Assembly: GCA_015487515.1 (NCBI GenBank)
Contig: WFPQ01000337.1
Location: forward strand, 1-7,709
From: Hyphomicrobiales bacterium
GTDB lineage: Bacteria; Pseudomonadota; Alphaproteobacteria; Rhizobiales; Devosiaceae
Length of the DNA: 7,709 nt
Reading direction: 5' to 3'
In this document: positions 6,525 through 7,709 of the stretch, in pieces
Layout of the letters: each line of letters begins with the position of its first letter
Numbering within the stretch: position 1 is the first letter of the stretch
Translations under genes and position numbers: made by a program
Notes under the pieces: generated by a model
The model's input: only the letters and a program-made list of their open reading frames with translations
Database searches by the model: none
What the model was told of the DNA's origin: nothing

Positions 6525-6671
6525 TTCCGCCTCCAGCCCTGTCTCCGGTTGCTCGTGAAGATCATCACCCCGTGCCGGCTGCTGAAATCACTGATTCCAT
6601 TGCCGGTCCCAAAAACCCCCGTCCCATGCAGGATCTTTTTTGGGTATGGTGTTTTCAGGACAAGGCTCAGC

Positions 6672-7325
6672 CTATCCCAGCAGCGGGTCGACCCGTGCTG
6701 CCATTTCTTCAATGGTCTGGTGTCCTGAAAGCATTTTGCCATTGATATAAAACGTCGGTGTTCCCGTTAATCCGAATTCGTCAAGCGCCTGATCGCGCAC
6801 CTGTTCCAGAGCAACGAAAACCTCTTGATTCGTCAAGGCGTTTTCAAAGCTTTCCTCAGTAAAGCCCAGTTCCATGGCCACGGCCAGCAGGTCCCTGCGC
6901 GGAGTCTGGGAGCGGGACCATATTTCCTGGGACCGGAAATAGGCTTCGATCACATTGTGATACATATCCTCGCCTGCTGCGTCTGCAAGCATGAATACCA
7001 CTGCATCGAGCACATTCCGGGTAAAGGGGCGCAAGATGAAAGTAAGCTTGTCGTTTTCGATATAGTCGGCCTTGAACCGGGGATAGGTCTCGTTGTGAAA
7101 GGCGGCGCAGAACGGACAGGTCGGAGAAGTATATTCGATCACCGTAACTCCTGTTCCTGTCTGCCCGGAGCCAAGTATGGCCCTGTCAACCCATCCCCTT
7201 GGTTTCATCAGGGCGTCCACATCGTAAACCTTGCCTTCGTCCGCAAAAGCTGACGAGATGCCTGAAAATCCGCCGGCCGTTGCCGCGGCGGTGAAAAACA
7301 TGGCTCTTCTGCGGGTTATGTTCAT
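6672..7325 (-). CDS. DsbA-like exported thiol:disulfide oxidoreductase
   Basis: This 217-residue thioredoxin-fold protein is predicted to act in the periplasm on disulfide bonds. The N-terminus is a signal peptide: TRRRAMFF (4-11), then an Ala/Gly-rich core, with AFA at 26-28 as a likely signal-peptidase site. The Arg triplet resembles a loose Tat signal, although the Phe of the consensus is displaced. The mature domain has the redox motif CPFC at 70-73 in YTSPTCPFCAAFH, an inserted helical region, and the cis-Pro loop GTPTFYINGK with Pro190. This places it in the DsbA/DsbG-like thioredoxin group; oxidase versus isomerase or reductant role cannot be told from sequence. The ATG is preceded by GGAG at 8 nt. 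Its position directly before smc and after a DUF721 gene is an order I recall from alphaproteobacteria, so it is probably the conserved neighbour rather than a recent arrival. Confidence 0.9.
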   Translation of the reverse strand: MNITRRRAMFFTAAATAGGFSGISSAFADEGKVYDVDALMKPRGWVDRAILGSGQTGTGVTVIEYTSPTCPFCAAFHNETYPRFKADYIENDKLTFILRPFTRNVLDAVVFMLADAAGEDMYHNVIEAYFRSQEIWSRSQTPRRDLLAVAMELGFTEESFENALTNQEVFVALEQVRDQALDEFGLTGTPTFYINGKMLSGHQTIEEMAARVDPLLG

Positions 7326-7385
7326 TTTGATATCTCCGGATTAAGTGAAACGGAGCTGTTCTGGGTAAAGAAAGTGGCCAAATAA

Positions 7386-7408
7386 GGCGGAACGGGAAAA
7401 AACCCGCC
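7386..7408 (-). repeat. Inverted repeat before the DsbA-like gene
   Basis: GGCGG (7386-7390) and CCGCC (7404-7408) can pair across 13 nt. An inner 4-bp alternative (cggg/cccg around six A residues) is also available. On the minus strand the arms are followed by TTATTT. It lies 61 bp before the DsbA-like start. The same pentamers recur at 7433-7449, so several alternative pairings exist. It may be part of a weak termination or leader structure, but the evidence is slight. Confidence 0.3.
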
Positions 7409-7432
7409 ATTTTCCTCACAAAAAGTTGATCT

Positions 7433-7449
7433 GGCGGCCGCGGACCGCC
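7433..7449 (-). terminator. Candidate weak terminator after the DUF721/DciA-like gene
   Basis: A GC-only 5-bp stem (GGCGG 7433-7437, CCGCC 7445-7449, 7-nt loop) lies about 45 bp after the stop codon of the upstream gene. It is followed on the minus strand by agatcaac and then TTTTT. The gap between stem and T run is longer than in a typical intrinsic terminator, so the call is tentative. If it does not terminate, the DUF721, DsbA-like and smc genes form one transcript. Confidence 0.35.
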
Positions 7450-7462
7450 TTTCGGGCTGTTT

Positions 7463-7509
7463 CAGGGGGTGTTCTTGCCAGGGGTGTTCTTGTCAGGGGG
7501 TGTTCTTGC
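7463..7509 (-). repeat. Three-copy 15-16 bp tandem repeat across the stop codon of the DUF721/DciA-like gene
   Basis: Three head-to-tail units of cagggggtgttcttg plus one base occupy 7463-7478 (16 bp), 7479-7493 (15 bp, one G fewer) and 7494-7509 (16 bp). The upstream gene's last codons (KNTP) and the first two bases of its TGA fall in the third copy; the last stop base is in the second. The units therefore duplicate the gene's 3' end into the intergenic region. Confidence 0.92.
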
Positions 7510-7709
7510 CGTTTTTGATAAAAATTCCCCGTCCCAGCTGCCGCAGGGCACTTTTCATCTCGTCATCGGCAACATTTTCCACCGTGTCTTCAATTCTTGA
7601 GTTGATTTCGGCAGGCAGGTTCATTCCGGTGATGTTTTTGTGATCCGGATTTTCTTCTGTCTGGCCGGACCGGGGAAATGGCTGGCTTGAAAGTTTTACC
7701 GCTTCCACC
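7493..7709 (-). CDS. C-terminal part of a DUF721 (DciA-like) protein, cut by the window edge
   Basis: Only the last 71 or so codons are visible; the frame is open to the window edge, so the true start lies outside. The visible part is a polar, probably disordered linker followed by a short conserved-looking segment, LPAEINSRIEDTVENVADDEMKSALRQLGRGIF. That pattern (a run of helix, then D-x-x-hydrophobic-K/R-x-A-L-x-x-LG) resembles the C-terminal tail of alphaproteobacterial DUF721 proteins, relatives of the DnaB-loading factor DciA. Gene order supports it: DUF721, DsbA-like, smc is an arrangement I recall from this class. The main DciA nucleic-acid-binding domain is not in the window, so the call rests on the tail and on context. 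The stop is TGA inside a tandem repeat. The alternative is an unrelated conserved hypothetical protein. Confidence 0.55.
   Translation of the reverse strand, partial: VEAVKLSSQPFPRSGQTEENPDHKNITGMNLPAEINSRIEDTVENVADDEMKSALRQLGRGIFIKNGKNTP

Noticed and set aside
6608..6644. 8-bp inverted repeat (cccaaaaa/tttttggg) with a 21-nt loop after the DsbA-like gene
   Set aside because: The loop is long, five of eight pairs are A-T, and on the minus strand it is not followed by a T run. It is not convincing as a terminator.
6521..6742. 73-codon minus-strand frame between the DsbA-like gene and smc, overlapping the smc ATG as ATGA
   Set aside because: It overlaps the end of the DsbA-like gene in another frame, has no recognisable motif, and smc already has its own good Shine-Dalgarno. 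The ATGA overlap is probably accidental.
1..7709. Search for a mobile element, CRISPR array, toxin-antitoxin, defence system or tRNA
   Set aside because: All coding space is accounted for by seven housekeeping genes; no transposase or integrase, no regularly spaced repeats with spacers, and no tRNA cloverleaf were seen. The window does not appear to hold a novel system.

Overview
The window reads as a chromosomal, housekeeping stretch of an alphaproteobacterium. Four points support this. The F0 genes of ATP synthase stand alone as atpI-atpB-atpE-atpF'-atpF, with no F1 genes after them in view. There is a separate b' subunit. The c subunit closely resembles those of Rhizobiales-type bacteria. 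Upstream lies the thioredoxin-fold protein/smc pair, preceded by a DUF721 (DciA-like) tail, an order I recall from alphaproteobacteria. I cannot name the genus. All seven genes lie on the minus strand, so transcription runs from high to low coordinates.

Layout in transcription order. (1) 7493-7709: C-terminal end of a DUF721/DciA-like protein cut by the window edge; its stop codon lies in a three-copy 15-16 bp tandem repeat. (2) 6672-7325: exported DsbA-like thiol:disulfide protein with a CPFC active site. (3) 3066-6524: full-length SMC, the chromosome-organising ATPase. (4) 2873-3065: intergenic region with an AT-rich hairpin after smc, a good sigma-70-type promoter (TTGACA, 17 bp, TATGGT) and a leader with two small hairpins, one overlapping the Shine-Dalgarno of atpI. 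(5) 46-2872: atpI, atpB, atpE, atpF' and atpF, encoding the AtpI assembly factor and the a, c, b' and b subunits of the membrane sector.

Subunit a (essential Arg184) and the c ring (Glu58) form the proton path. The b/b' heterodimer is the peripheral stalk that would hold F1, which must be encoded elsewhere. AtpI probably helps assemble the c ring. Two features flank atpE and may relate to the high dose of subunit c needed: a 36-nt G-free mRNA leader before a strong Shine-Dalgarno, and a perfect 9-bp hairpin after the gene. The upstream genes concern replication (DciA-like), envelope disulfide chemistry (DsbA-like) and chromosome segregation (SMC). The promoter before atpI suggests the atp genes are transcribed independently of them.

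I see no mobile element, CRISPR array, tRNA, rRNA or defence system, and no gene-free stretch exceeds 200 bp. The unusual points are regulatory or small-scale: leader structures, short tandem duplications at gene ends, an N-terminal extension on b', and an oligo-Asp tail on AtpI.
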